Positions 22,606 to 33,165 of a stretch of 64,000 nucleotides of DNA are shown here, one piece after another. The stretch covers positions 62,001 through 126,000 of the forward strand of contig JASANG010000519.1 in the NCBI GenBank assembly GCA_030248215.1. The letters are read 5' to 3'. How positions within the stretch are numbered: the first letter of the stretch is position 1; each line of letters starts with the position of its first letter. Position numbers and translations under genes: made by a program. The notes below the pieces were generated by a model. It ran no database searches. It had not been told where the DNA came from and was given only the letters and a program-made list of their open reading frames with translations. Source of the stretch: Enoplolaimus lenunculus (Eukaryota > Nematoda > Enoplea > Enoplida > Thoracostomopsidae).

Positions 22606-22917
22606 CCAAACGTTGGTGCGTATTGCATTGCATCAACGTAGCTTTTTTTATATGAACATAATTTTAAACGCATTTTTGGAATAAATACCGTCTGTTTTCT
22701 GCGTTGTTTCTTAATGAAACTTCTGTTTGGTTGTCGTGGGCAGTAAAATGGAAATGCATTTTTTACAAGCGATTTAAATTTGAAATGAGCAGAAATATTT
22801 TTGTAGATTTAACAGGTAATCTATGTGCACACGCTTGAGGGTACATGCGTTTAAAGGAATCTTAAATGGTTATGAATAAAGTTTGAGGCATATACAGCCG
22901 TTATTTAGGCCCATGTA

Positions 22918-23128
22918 AAGATTTGCGGTGGGACTAGAATGAAGTAAGCTTAAGCTTTAGACTAGTTTTTTTGCTCGCTTAGGCATAGGCTTAGGCGTAG
23001 GCTTAGGCTTAGGGATATGCTCATTCTTATGCTTAGGCTTAGGCTTAGGGATATGCTCATTCTTACGCTTAGGCTTAGGCTTAGGAATTTGGTTATATAC
23101 TGTTCCGCCCCTGTTCTTTACATTGGCC
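22918..23128 (+). mobile_element. TTAGGC-bearing MITE, copy 6 (clean array)
   Basis: GGCCCATGTAAAGATTTGC opens the element and GTTCTTTACATTGGCC closes it. Inside are GGGACTAGAATGAAGTAAGC, TTTTTTTGC, and two higher-order blocks, each a run of GCTTAGG units ending in GATATGCTCATTCTTA. It is one of the best preserved copies. Confidence 0.8.
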
Positions 23129-23223
23129 TATATGCAATACATATTATTTTGATGAATTGAAGATATTAACCTATGTATCATTTAGTTGAACTTTATAAAC
23201 GAGAGCAAAAAATCTGCATTTGG

Positions 23224-23502
23224 TTATAAAATTGTGAAATCGACGTTGGCCAAAGTTTTGCTAAGCAATTGTGCGACTATGTGTTTCATATACAACTGTT
23301 TAAACCTTGGTTTCATATTTTTAATTTTCCCTAGCAAGCACCCAAATCCGATCAACACTAGAACCTGCCCAAACCAAAGCGCAAAGGTGCTCTGATATAT
23401 AAGAGCCGCATTAGCTTGTGGAACACCGGTTAAAAACAAAAAAATGCCCATTATATATAGCGCAGCTTGCATTCCATGATTCGATTTGGCATCGGTCTTA
23501 TT
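23224..23502 (-). CDS. Possible small two-helix membrane protein or terminal exon
   Basis: On the minus strand the frame from ATG at 23472 reads MQAALYIMGIFLFLTGVPQ and ends in TAA at 23224 (82 residues). It stays open upstream to about 23502 (NKTDAKSNHG before the Met). Two hydrophobic segments, roughly residues 4-24 and 29-47, are joined by a short polar loop and followed by a basic stretch (KIKNMKPRFK), the pattern of a real membrane hairpin. The opposite strand also has an open frame, but with less protein-like composition. No upstream exon with matching splice sites was found and no family is recognised. It may be the last exon of a minus-strand gene, a single-exon gene, or chance. Confidence 0.35.
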   Translation of the reverse strand, partial: NKTDAKSNHGMQAALYIMGIFLFLTGVPQANAALIYQSTFALWFGQVLVLIGFGCLLGKIKNMKPRFKQLYMKHIVAQLLSKTLANVDFTIL

Positions 23503-24019
23503 GTTTATTTAATAAATGGCTCCCTTGAATATTCCTTTTAAAGACTATTAAAACAACTGCCACAGTATTCTAAATAATCGAAGCACATTCTATGAACACA
23601 AGATGGACGGGAAAATAATTACCATTGACCAGTCTGTTTTGCGCAATGTGCAAAAGTTAGCGACTGCACAAACATCTGCATGCAGATTTTCTTTTCAAGT
23701 TCGATCGAGTCTATGTTCTAAGAATTCACTGTAAGCAAAGTAATCCCGGAAAGTTGACCAAAATACGTATGTGAGGCATTTCTGCTTTAATTATAAAGAT
23801 TATTTACTTACATCAAAATTCAGTGTGTTTTAAGCCAGGATTAAAAAATGATACTCTAGCTAGCAGCCGGAGAGGATAAGTAAAGCATGTTGAGATCGGC
23901 ACGGTCCTGGTCACACACACTAAAATGGCCTCTGGTTTTAATTTAGGCTTAGCCTTTGCGATAGTTAGATTACAATTTTAATTCTTCACTACTCAGAAAC
24001 ATGAGTGGTTTTGCATTTT

Positions 24020-24745
24020 GTGATAACCACATTCGTAAATACGATATCTCGTGGAGCCATTTAGACCAACGTAAAAAGTATTCAGTTATGAGCTGTCAAT
24101 CGTAATTTTAGGGCAGAAACACTGTATATCTATTAGAAATAAAAAAATTTTCCAGAAAGGCGTGTTTATAAACCAGTGTTCAAATACAGGTCTGTCTTTG
24201 ACTGCGGATCCGGCAGTAAAACGGCCTTCCGCTCCGGATCCGGCTATGGTAGCGAAATTTTTCATATATATAAAATTGTAGCGTTCAGTGCTTTTGCCTT
24301 TAACGCTTGCTAAAATTTTAAAATTTTAATTAATAAATTGTCTCTGTTTTTAAAAAATATAAAGCGTAAATCCAAGCTTTTTGGCAATGCGTTTGACAAC
24401 ACGTTACGGATATTTGCTAAAATTAAATCAAGATGTAAATATTGTTTTAGCAACCTAATTTCGCTTCACATCCAATTCCGTCTCTCACCTCCGATTGACC
24501 CGTGAAACTGTCACGTGCACAAAATAAAAGTGTTTCTTTGAGACACTTGGTAAATATATTCGTAATTATGATTTCTTGTGAGCCATTTAAACCAACGTAA
24601 AACGTATTTTGTTCTGAGCTGTCAGCCGTACAGTTTAGAGCAGATACGCTGCATTAGAAGTAATAATATTTTCCACAAAGGTGTGTTTACCGCAGTGAAC
24701 AAATAGATATATATCTCTGACTGCAACTCAGATTACGCTGCTGCA
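24020..24745 (+). repeat. Direct duplication, about 195-bp units 533 bp apart
   Basis: The segment 24020-24215 (CATTCGTAAATACG, GAGCCATTTAGACCAACGTA, GAGCTGTCAATCGTA, TTTTCCAGAAAGGCGTGTTT, GTCTTTGACTGC) recurs at 24553-24745 (TATTCGTAATTATG, GAGCCATTTAAACCAACGTA, GAGCTGTCAGCCGTA, TTTTCCACAAAGGTGTGTTT, ATCTCTGACTGC) at roughly 75-80% similarity by eye. Either two copies of a dispersed element or an old segmental duplication. Confidence 0.65.
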
Positions 24746-27668
24746 AGTTACAAGCAAACCCATAGCTATGTGCAATTTCTCAACTACCGCTATTGACTCC
24801 CATATCGCTATGGCTAAGCGGATGATTAATACTAACCTAAAATGACCTGGCTTATGCGATTAAACCATAATTTCACAGTTTATTAGACCCGCTAAGCCTT
24901 TCCGAAGCGCCTCAGATCGGGCAATAAACTTATCTGAGAAATGGTTACCGTGAGACTGCGGCCAGTGTGTGGCAGATGTGGCGTTTGAAAGAATAGAGGT
25001 CTACTTAGTAGCAGCTACCTAGAAGGATTGTATTTTTCTGGTTTCACTATTATACTGCGATATATAGCCGGTTAATCATAATCAGGTTTATTTATTTCGT
25101 TTCTTTGCGGTTGAAAATGGAACAATAGCCGGATCCATATATACATTTATATATATTCGAAAATTCACGGCTTTAATAATAAGAATTGTACAAGGGAACG
25201 CTGATATTGCAATTGTTGAGTACAGAACATGAGTATTTTGTGATTAAATAATGGTAAATTTGCAATAGAACTTAATTTAGGATTTTAATAATTTTGGAAA
25301 AAATAGGTGCATATTGAAAAGTTTATGAATCGGTTATTAAAGCAATTTGCGTGAATAGGTGTCGAATATATCCCTGCAGTATATAACATGCACTATAAAA
25401 TAGCGCTGTCATCAACATTGACTCGCTCCTGACACTAACAAACTATGCTCATAGTACAATTCTCTCAAATCTAAATCACAATCAAAGATTTCGAATATGG
25501 AATTTGATCAAATTCATGTTCACAGAGGTAAAGTTTTGGATTGTGCATAACATTACAATGACTTTCACTGCCGATAACTACGTTTTTTTTGCTTTGAAGC
25601 AGACAAATCACTAAGCAACCGGTTGAATTTTTAAACCGCTTCATTACATAAAAATCAAATTTTTATTGAGGCTGTTACCACAGGTTCGAGGAGTAGCGCC
25701 TTTATATACGAGCAATTTCACCTCGCTGTCTGAAAGTTTTCTCATTTGCACTACAAGAATTCTATGATAGGAAAAGTTGTGTTGTTGCCTCTGGAAAACT
25801 TCGTGTGCCTTGACACGTAAAAATACCTGCTCGCGAGGCTGTTTTTGTTGCGTTTGTAACGCTCATTTAGGCATCACCGTAGCAAAATTTGTGATGTTGG
25901 AACTGAAAATTCAAAAAAACCCTGATCAAAATCATGAACGGGACGATTTTCACACTTTATGCAAATGCCGCATATTGGGAATAAAGTATATATAGAAAAG
26001 AATAAAATTCTCAATGAAAACTTCACTCATCAAACGTTTGGGAATTGTATTTTAGGATTTGTCGCAGGTTCAACATTAAATTGTAAACAGAAAAGTAGCA
26101 GACCACCTTAAACCTGATATCTGAATACAATCTTCGTTCGAAAATTGAAACATAACGGAGCACTATTGCAACCTTATAGGATGGTTGGTACAATGTATAC
26201 ATAGCTGTTGAAAACAAAGTTGATTAAAAGGACGTGCGGTGGGGTTAATGGATTAAATGCTAACAGGCCGCCGTGGTTCAAAATTGAATTTCCTCAACTT
26301 TTGTGGCTTGTTAAAGACACTGACTTTGCTCATCATTTGGCGAATTTAGTAGAACACAAGCAAAGGTTGCTGCAAGTTGCTATAATTGGCTGCGTTTATA
26401 TCACTGATTTATTTTTTCACACAACGTACGTATGCAGTCGCAATTTATTTTCATAATCGAAAATTTTACAAAGTTTACTGAAAATATTTACAACGCAGAT
26501 TTTTAAAAGTTTATCCAACGAATGAAGATCGAGTAAGCAAATCGAAATCGGAATATGCTTGTCGATTATGTGCACTTGCAATAATAATGCAGTTCCCTGT
26601 GATGTATGCTATTCGAAACCGGAAGCATAAATCCGACGCAACCGTTGGCATTCTAAGCATCTCGTGAAGCGATCTGTGTGACGTCATGGTAGAATGCCCG
26701 ATTTCAACATCCATAGCTTGTATAACTTCAAACCCACCCAACGCAGACGTATCAAATTTTTACACCAATCACATTTTGCCTCCAATAAGATAGTATCATT
26801 TTATCCCCATCATATTTTCAAGTCCAATCATAGTCTCCTCCGATAGGTAATCATATTTACCTTTTTCCCAATAGGCTATTATATTTTTAAGTATATGTGA
26901 TACTTGCACTAATTTTCAAGTATATATCATTTGATATTTGCATAAGACTATCGCATAATCTCATGATAAAAGGGTACTTGTACTTGTAGAAAATTTTGAA
27001 CCTCGGCTCGTTTTAAAGATAACATGTGCTTGATGAAGTGTACTTTATCAATCAAAACTATTGCGTATTGGAATACTTTCTCAGGTCATGTATTGGGACA
27101 AATACAGAGAGTATCCGTTGTCCCATCGTTAAAGAATTATAAGAAAATGGCAAGGTTCGTCTACCTTCAGGACTTGCATATCTATGGTCGACCAATTGAT
27201 CGAATCGCTTACAGGACAGACACAAAATCAAAATTTTGTGGCAGCAATTATATTATAGTTGGTTTTAGCGTTTCCATTAATCCACACTTGCGTGGTTTTC
27301 GTTATATATATTGCATTGCCCACCCGTTAGAAAATTCTAAAATCCTCCAATGTATAAACAGTGTATTTTAAGCGTCGCGTTTGTTTTCTGTGCAAAACGA
27401 AAGCGTACAGCCGGTCCGAACTCGTGCGAACCGGGCCCGGGTCGGTGGTTATGGGGCCAAAAGAAGGGCCGCCGCCGGTTCCAACCTTGATGCAAAAATA
27501 TAACGGGGTAAAATATGACTGGAGATAAATCTATTGTACTTTATCGGGGGTAAAAATATAAACACAACACCTGGTTTTCCAGCTGTGGTCGTTTTAACCA
27601 CTAATTCGGACACAGCTACTTGTATAATATTTTTAAAAATTATCAAATTTAACTTGCTAAAACAATAC

Positions 27669-27835
27669 GGCCCATGTATAGAACAGGACCGGATCGTTTT
27701 CCGGAGGTGCTATAATAGAGTCAGTTTAAGCTTTAGACTAATTTTTTGCATAGGCTTAGGCTTAGGCTTAGGCTTAGGAATAGGCTCATCCATAATGCTT
27801 ATACTACTGTTCCGGCCCCGTTCTATACATGGGCC
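27669..27835 (+). mobile_element. TTAGGC-bearing MITE, copy 7
   Basis: GGCCCATGTATAGAACAGG and TTCTATACATGGGCC are near-perfect inverted ends of about 17 bp. Core: AGAGTCAGTTTAAGC, TTTAGACTAATTTTTTGC, four GCTTAGG units, then a short tail. It defines the termini of the TATA sub-type best. Confidence 0.82.
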
Positions 27836-28760
27836 AACAATACTACAGTGCAAAAAACTAAATAAAATCAATGATAAAATAACCTTTACTAAACACGTGA
27901 GCAGTCATTTTCAAGAAAACAGTTTGACATTAGCAACTTCAATTCAAAAGTGGTTTATAATTTCACTTCAATAAGAGTGAAATGTAATAAAAAACGCTGT
28001 TAAGCTTCACGGTTGACTTAATTTTTCTGCGTCGTGTTCTATGTATTGTTTCTTACCACCAATTACGCATACGATATGGTAGCTGGCAATGTTCATACCA
28101 ACATATAAGTATCATGATTTATCGCCGTAAACCGGATATGTGGCATAACGGTCGCGTGCAACAGAGCCTAATGCTTGTAAAAGCTCTTTATTGAGCCCCC
28201 TCAAAGAAATGGTTATATTGTGTGGCTTTAATACGAACCAGACACGTCATGACTTAGAATAATAATCAGTTTCTGGTGGTACAAGTACCGGCACCGGTTA
28301 ACGTCGCGCATATTAATATTGAAGCCACTAAAATGTGTTAAAATACGCGAATTTTTAGCTTATTTTAAAATCCAGCTTAATCATATGAAATTTGTTTTAC
28401 ATGTAATTTGAAATAACCATTGTCGTGTCGTGTAAAGAATTATTTGGTGCTTTGCTTGCCCAGGTTTCTCAATATTCTCATTAAGTTTAGGCTTAGGAGT
28501 TAGAATTAGGCATATTTTACTGTGCAATTGTTCAAGAGCTATCATTGTAAATGTGCGAAGTACAGTAAGCAAATTACAATAGGTTTGCCTTTTGCATATT
28601 AAAATTATTAATACGTTTCATGAGTCATGGTATATTTTCCTATGAGTCCTGGTGAATGACGGAGCAAATCAGTAGCGAATTCAAGTGATCGTAAGCCATG
28701 GCACTTTACAAGCTTACTTGGTTGTGTTTGCTAAAACAACTGCAAACTAACCTATTGGTA

Positions 28761-28948
28761 CACTGCAAAAAATGGTGAGTCAAATTGACTCTCTCCGAAA
28801 TAGGCTCTACGGGACTGCACAAACTGAGTCAAATTCGGCTCACTGCGTCGCACGTTTGACTCTGGCGGAGTCGCATTTGACTCAGTTTGTGTAGTCCATT
28901 AGAACCTATTTCGGAGAGAGTCAATTTGACTCACCATTTTTTGCAGTG
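28761..28948. mobile_element. Palindromic MITE with TA target sites, copy 3
   Basis: CACTGCAAAAAATGGTGAGT at the left, ACTCACCATTTTTTGCAGTG at the right, flanked by TA on both sides. The arms are almost perfectly complementary over the outer 45 bp. The best copy of the family. Confidence 0.88.
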
Positions 28949-28989
28949 TACATACAAAATTAAGAATTATGCATTTGGCACTGTGTTTA

Positions 28990-29137
28990 CGTGAGAGCCC
29001 CTACGGGCCCGAGCGTCAAGCTCCTGTAGCTGAGTAGTGATGGTAAACGCCTTACGCTCCAGTCACTGGAGTTCGAATCCTAGGATAAAAGTAGGTCTCA
29101 TTGAAATAGAAAATATTCATGTGATAAAGGGTTAAAA
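28990..29137 (+). repeat. tRNA-derived SINE, copy 3 (most complete)
   Basis: Head: ACGTGAGAGCCCCTACGGG, CCCGAGCGTCAAGCTCC. Pol III-like region: TAGCTGAGTAGTGATGG (A-box part) and GGAGTTCGAATCCTAGG (near-perfect B box) about 35 bp later. Tail: ATAAAAGTAGGTCTCA, GAAATAGAAAATATTCATG, ATAAAGGGTTAAAA. About 148 bp without coding capacity. Confidence 0.75.
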
Positions 29138-29884
29138 TGGAACACTTCGCACTTCCAACGACTGTCAATTTAACAAAAATTTCGAGTCGTAAAGTTAAAT
29201 CTTCTTTACATAAGACCAAAACCGAGTAAACTCAGAGGTCGACTTTAGTCATATTCCTGCAACCGAGCCAGTATCTCTTATTAGGAAAATCACCAGATCC
29301 GCACTCAACTTCGTGTGGCCCAAATATTTTAAAACAGTGGAATTACTGCATTTTGATCAAATATTTCTAATGTGTACTGAAATCCATTTGTCTTCTACAG
29401 CTCGACTAAAATAGAGTAAGCATATAGCGAAAAAGTGTCTCTGGAGCGTCCGGTAATTGTTTAGTTTTCTCACCGCATTTCTGTTACATTAACGCAAAAA
29501 GTTTCTACAATACACTTATAATTTTGTGTGGCATAGATATTTAGTTTTCAATCAGGCTGGCTACCACCCGAAGCCCCGTCCCAATTTCAAGGCAACCTAA
29601 GCAAGTTGGGAAGATGTCGCTGTCCAAGCCCCCTGAACTAGAGCGGTTCTCATATTTAGCGATAAAAACACAGTTTCAAAAGTATTCGCGAGAAATTTCC
29701 GCTGGTTTCATAATAAAGCTACTCACAGAACATACACAGTTTATCCTTAGCATTAATACGTACTTTTTAAAGCTTAAAAGTACTTTACTTTGTAACAGTT
29801 ACTAGTAAAAAATTTAATTCACAATGCATCACCAACTGTCAGGTTGTTTGAAATGTACCACAGCAATTATCTAAAGCTATAAAT

Positions 29885-32434
29885 ATGCTACTATTCAGCA
29901 TTCACAAGCTACCAACCACGTTCTTAATCTTACACTACGTTTCATTCTTACCACTGGTCGTAAGAACTGTTAGCGAAGCGGCACCGAAACAAGCTTCAAA
30001 TTACGATAACCTGCCATTTAACGGTAAAGATAAGTCAGCTATTCTGCCGCCAGTACAATGCCACGGTTTGGTGCCAAAAATTACCGAAGGCGAATACTTT
30101 TTCCACGACCGCGATAGCTACAAACTTCGGCTCACAACAAACATTCAAATGACACTTGAACTAAACCATCGCTCATGTTTTCAAGTAAGCCTCACTTCGA
30201 AATCCAACGAACAGTTCAATTTAACAAATGAAACACTGAACGCAAATTTGACTCGGGCTAGCGAGCAGCAAGCATATACTGAGCAAATGACCACGCCGTC
30301 TTCTACCGATGGTGGGCTGCCACTGGATTCAGGAGTGCCGAAAGCAGACAACGAAATGTTGGCGAGTAGTCCAAGTTTAACTTCACTTTTCTACGCCATT
30401 GAGTACCGATTATTTGAACAAGAATACCCAGTGAGGCAGTCGTATATTTTCGGTATCCCGGAACTTCGTTCAAGGTGTCGTTGCGATTGCCCAAAGGGTG
30501 GAGATGGTGATTTTTGTCTTCCAGAATACGGTGGCAAAACATGCTCAGGGCACTTAATTACAAGTCAACTGTCGCCCGCGCAAAACGAACTATGTGTGAC
30601 GAAATTTTATTCATTCCAACATAATACAGGTTGCAGCGAAACTAGTTCAGGGCATGCAACGTTATGCTGTGATATAAGCGTCCGTGCTTACCAAGACCGT
30701 AAATTTACCGCGATATATTTAAGTCAACCGGTACCAACTGTCAAACTAGTAATTTCGATTTACGGGTTACATCAAGCTGTCGAGAGTGGAACCCGTGCAC
30801 CAAAATGGTCTTTGTTCCGCCAGTATCACAGATCAATTCTACCCTACAAAGGCAACTATCTTCATTTGAACGGGTTTGAAAACGTCGCCGACGTATTTGT
30901 ATTTGCTGACGCAAATCCAGCACGATTCAATCTTCAACTCAACCAAGGATATTACTTCGATGGCACACTGTTTGATATTTATTGGAGTAACCGCAAAAAT
31001 AGCTCCGTTGACCTGCTTGAAACACAATCTCCAAGTTTAATCAACAGCGTCCACGAACATAGTACCGACAAGCTAGGCTGGCTACGCTACTCGCGTCAAA
31101 CTCACTCTTGGCAAGTCAAAAATGTTGCATCGCAACTTATCGCAATACATGATCCTGCGATTATTGATTGCCAGGCGCAACAATACCTAGATCGCTATCG
31201 TATTAACACTGACTATAGTCACGTCATACGCAACGCGTCCGGAACTGCAACTTCTACCGACAAAATATTCACTGGAGCTTCAGTTGCGCAATCTCATGAA
31301 ACTTTTATTCGCCAACTTGAAATTATTCGAAGCCCTCACATAGCGAACGCATATTTTGTTCGTGTTGAACACCGCCGGGCAAGCGCTCCTACCCTACGCC
31401 TAGATTTAGCGCTGCGTCAAAAATTAAGCATCATACGTCATGTGCATGCAAGCTATGCCAAAGATTTCCACGCTACAATTATGCTAGACGCCAACGGTAA
31501 TACTTACCTTAATATTACAATTATTGAAGCGTATGGCGAGTTTATGATAAATGTATATCGACCAAACCGTGGCCCGAGCCCAGAAAACATCGACGTTGTG
31601 CTTGTTTGCGTCACCCAATTGCCACTAGCCCATAACTACACCGAATTGACACCGCTACCGGCTCATATTACCCAATCGCGATACGTATGCATTCATGGTG
31701 TACAGCAACCGGACAGACGCCAATGTAAAACGGCAAATTTTGACCAAGAACCAATTGTTTGGTTTCGACTTTCGCATACGTTCGTTCAAACTGCTTCAAA
31801 TTGTCCTGGTTGTAATAGCCCTAACGCTAACGGAGGATCAAGCGTTTGGGAACGAATATTTAATCCAACCAAGTGGTTTGAAGGATTTCATTCGTTGACT
31901 GAAACTGTATCTGCGATCGCTGGGGTGATATTTACGGGATTGATAGCGTTGCTGTGCATTGCGTTTGCGCGCAAGATCGTCTGGCCGCTAGCAAAATGGG
32001 CACTAGGGCCAACAGGTCGAAGCGAAAACGGGTTTGTAGCGGAAAAACGTGACTGCCATGCAACGAAAGAGAAAAATCATGATTGTGTGTAAGTTTATTT
32101 TCCGATTAAAAAGCTTGTACTCGATGGTGTGTTTACAGTCCTCCCACCGCCCACTTTTTGGGTAGATTTGTCGACCGACTACGAAGAACCGAGGTATTGT
32201 CCAAGATTGAAAGGTATATTTTTGACCTATTAAACGTTTTCAAATTATCATTTTAGACAAAACCTCAACGATTTACAAAAGCAAAAAGCACAAAAACATT
32301 CGTATTCCGTGCAACCTGTCGCTTATTTTGTAATGTTGCTCAGATCTTCCGACGTAGCTTTTAGGTATCTGCGCTTGATATACTTGTTGCACAATTCACT
32401 ATGTATGTGTGAGCACGGAAAGTTAACTCCTTAG
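29885..32434 (+). CDS. eff-1: EFF-1/AFF-1 family cell-cell fusion protein
   Basis: Host cell fusogen of the fusexin family: a one-pass surface protein that merges plasma membranes of neighbouring cells. Exon 1 (29885-32088) alone encodes 735 residues if read to its first stop. Seen: N-terminal signal sequence (residues 1-28), QCHGLVPKITEGEYFF near 57, the hallmark RCRCDCPKGG near 196, CVTKFY and LCCDISVRAYQDRKF near 235-270, LGWLRYS near 397, YVCIHG near 600, the pre-membrane FNPTKWFEGF near 660 and a helix at about 674-700. These match, in order, blocks I recall from nematode EFF-1. The stop at 735 overlaps a perfect GTAAGT donor; two further in-frame exons (32139-32213 and 32257-32434, introns of 50 and 43 nt) would replace the last residue with a longer cytoplasmic tail of about 80 residues. 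The ectodomain lacks introns, unlike the multi-exon C. elegans gene. AFF-1 and EFF-1 cannot be told apart here. Confidence 0.93.
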
Positions 32435-32884
32435 AAATTTTCTTCATGCCCCGTTTTTGCCGCCTGGCGTAGATATTTCAGGGTTGGGTTTTGCGGAGAA
32501 GAACAATAGCGACAGAAAGCCAGCGGTTTTGTCCCTTTTTTTCCAGGAAAAACAAAAAATTGGAACGCACACCCTCATTCTTCGACAAATGCAATGATGC
32601 TTACTGAATGCTGTCTGATGCACAAAATAATACTTAGGGAATCACACGACTATTTTACTAAGCTGCGGACCTCAAATTAAGCAGAGAAGTAGGCCAAATC
32701 AAATGCGACACTTGTGCTAAATTTTGGAACTCAGCAGTCATAGGTTCAAAAGTTGCAAGACCTATCACCAACTGGTGATATATAGATGGTACATACATTT
32801 AAGAATAAGGGCATAGGGTTTTCTTTTCACTATTTTGTCTCGCCCAGTCTCCCTTATAGCAATTTCTGAACCCAACACTGGTAA

Positions 32885-33165
32885 AAATTGGCGTGCGTTG
32901 CCAGAGCACTGGACAAAACCAGAAACATAGGCCAAAAAACTTAGCGCTAGGGCACCAGCCTTGTAATACTGTTCCCGTTTCAGCAATTGCTGGATCCTCC
33001 ACTGGCCGCAATTCACTTGCGTTGCCATAGCAGTGGACAAAGCCAGATGGCATTAACATAGATCAAAAGCATAGCACCAGCTCTATATTAATGTTCCCGT
33101 TTTAGCAGTACCTGGATTCGCCACTAGCTACAATTCACATGCGTTGCCGTATCAGGTAGCAACGT
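32885..33165 (+). repeat. Tandem repeat of about 123 bp
   Basis: GCGTTGCC recurs at 32895, 33019 and 33141, steps of 124 and 122 bp. Each unit contains CACTGGACAAA-CCAG, ATAG-CCAAA, GCACCAGC, GTTCCCGTTT-AGCA and CTGGATCC-CCACT. About 2.3 units, diverged. Two overlapping minus-strand reading frames here are products of the repeat. Confidence 0.75.

Larger units (their letters stand above)
22606..29884. other. Intergenic tract between surface protein B and the fusogen gene
   Basis: About 7.3 kb holding TTAGGC elements (22918, 27669, a remnant at 28480), one possible minus-strand exon (23224-23502), a direct duplication (24020/24553), a GGATCCGG patch (24200-24245), a GGGCCCGGGTCGG patch (27415-27480), a palindromic MITE (28761) and a SINE (28990). 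The reading frames at 26208 and 27024 have no supporting motif. I see nothing definite in 25000-26900 apart from the small frame mentioned among the rejected items. Confidence 0.55.

Noticed and set aside
25497-25700. Short ATG exon MEFDQIHVHR with a GTAAAG donor, 100 bp after a CTATAAAATAG motif
   Set aside because: The possible next exons add only about 10-16 codons before a stop, giving a peptide under 30 residues without a signal or motif. The TATA-like word alone is not enough.
27534-27974. 146-codon open frame
   Set aside because: Most of it crosses the TTAGGC MITE at 27669-27835; a GLGLGLG-like stretch comes directly from the array.
29871-29884. TATA-like word CTATAAATA just before the fusogen start
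   Set aside because: It sits directly against the ATG, too close to act as a core promoter for this start.
32765-33059. Two overlapping minus-strand frames of 86-91 codons
   Set aside because: They read through the 123-bp tandem repeat, and the two frames are shifted versions of the same repeated sequence.
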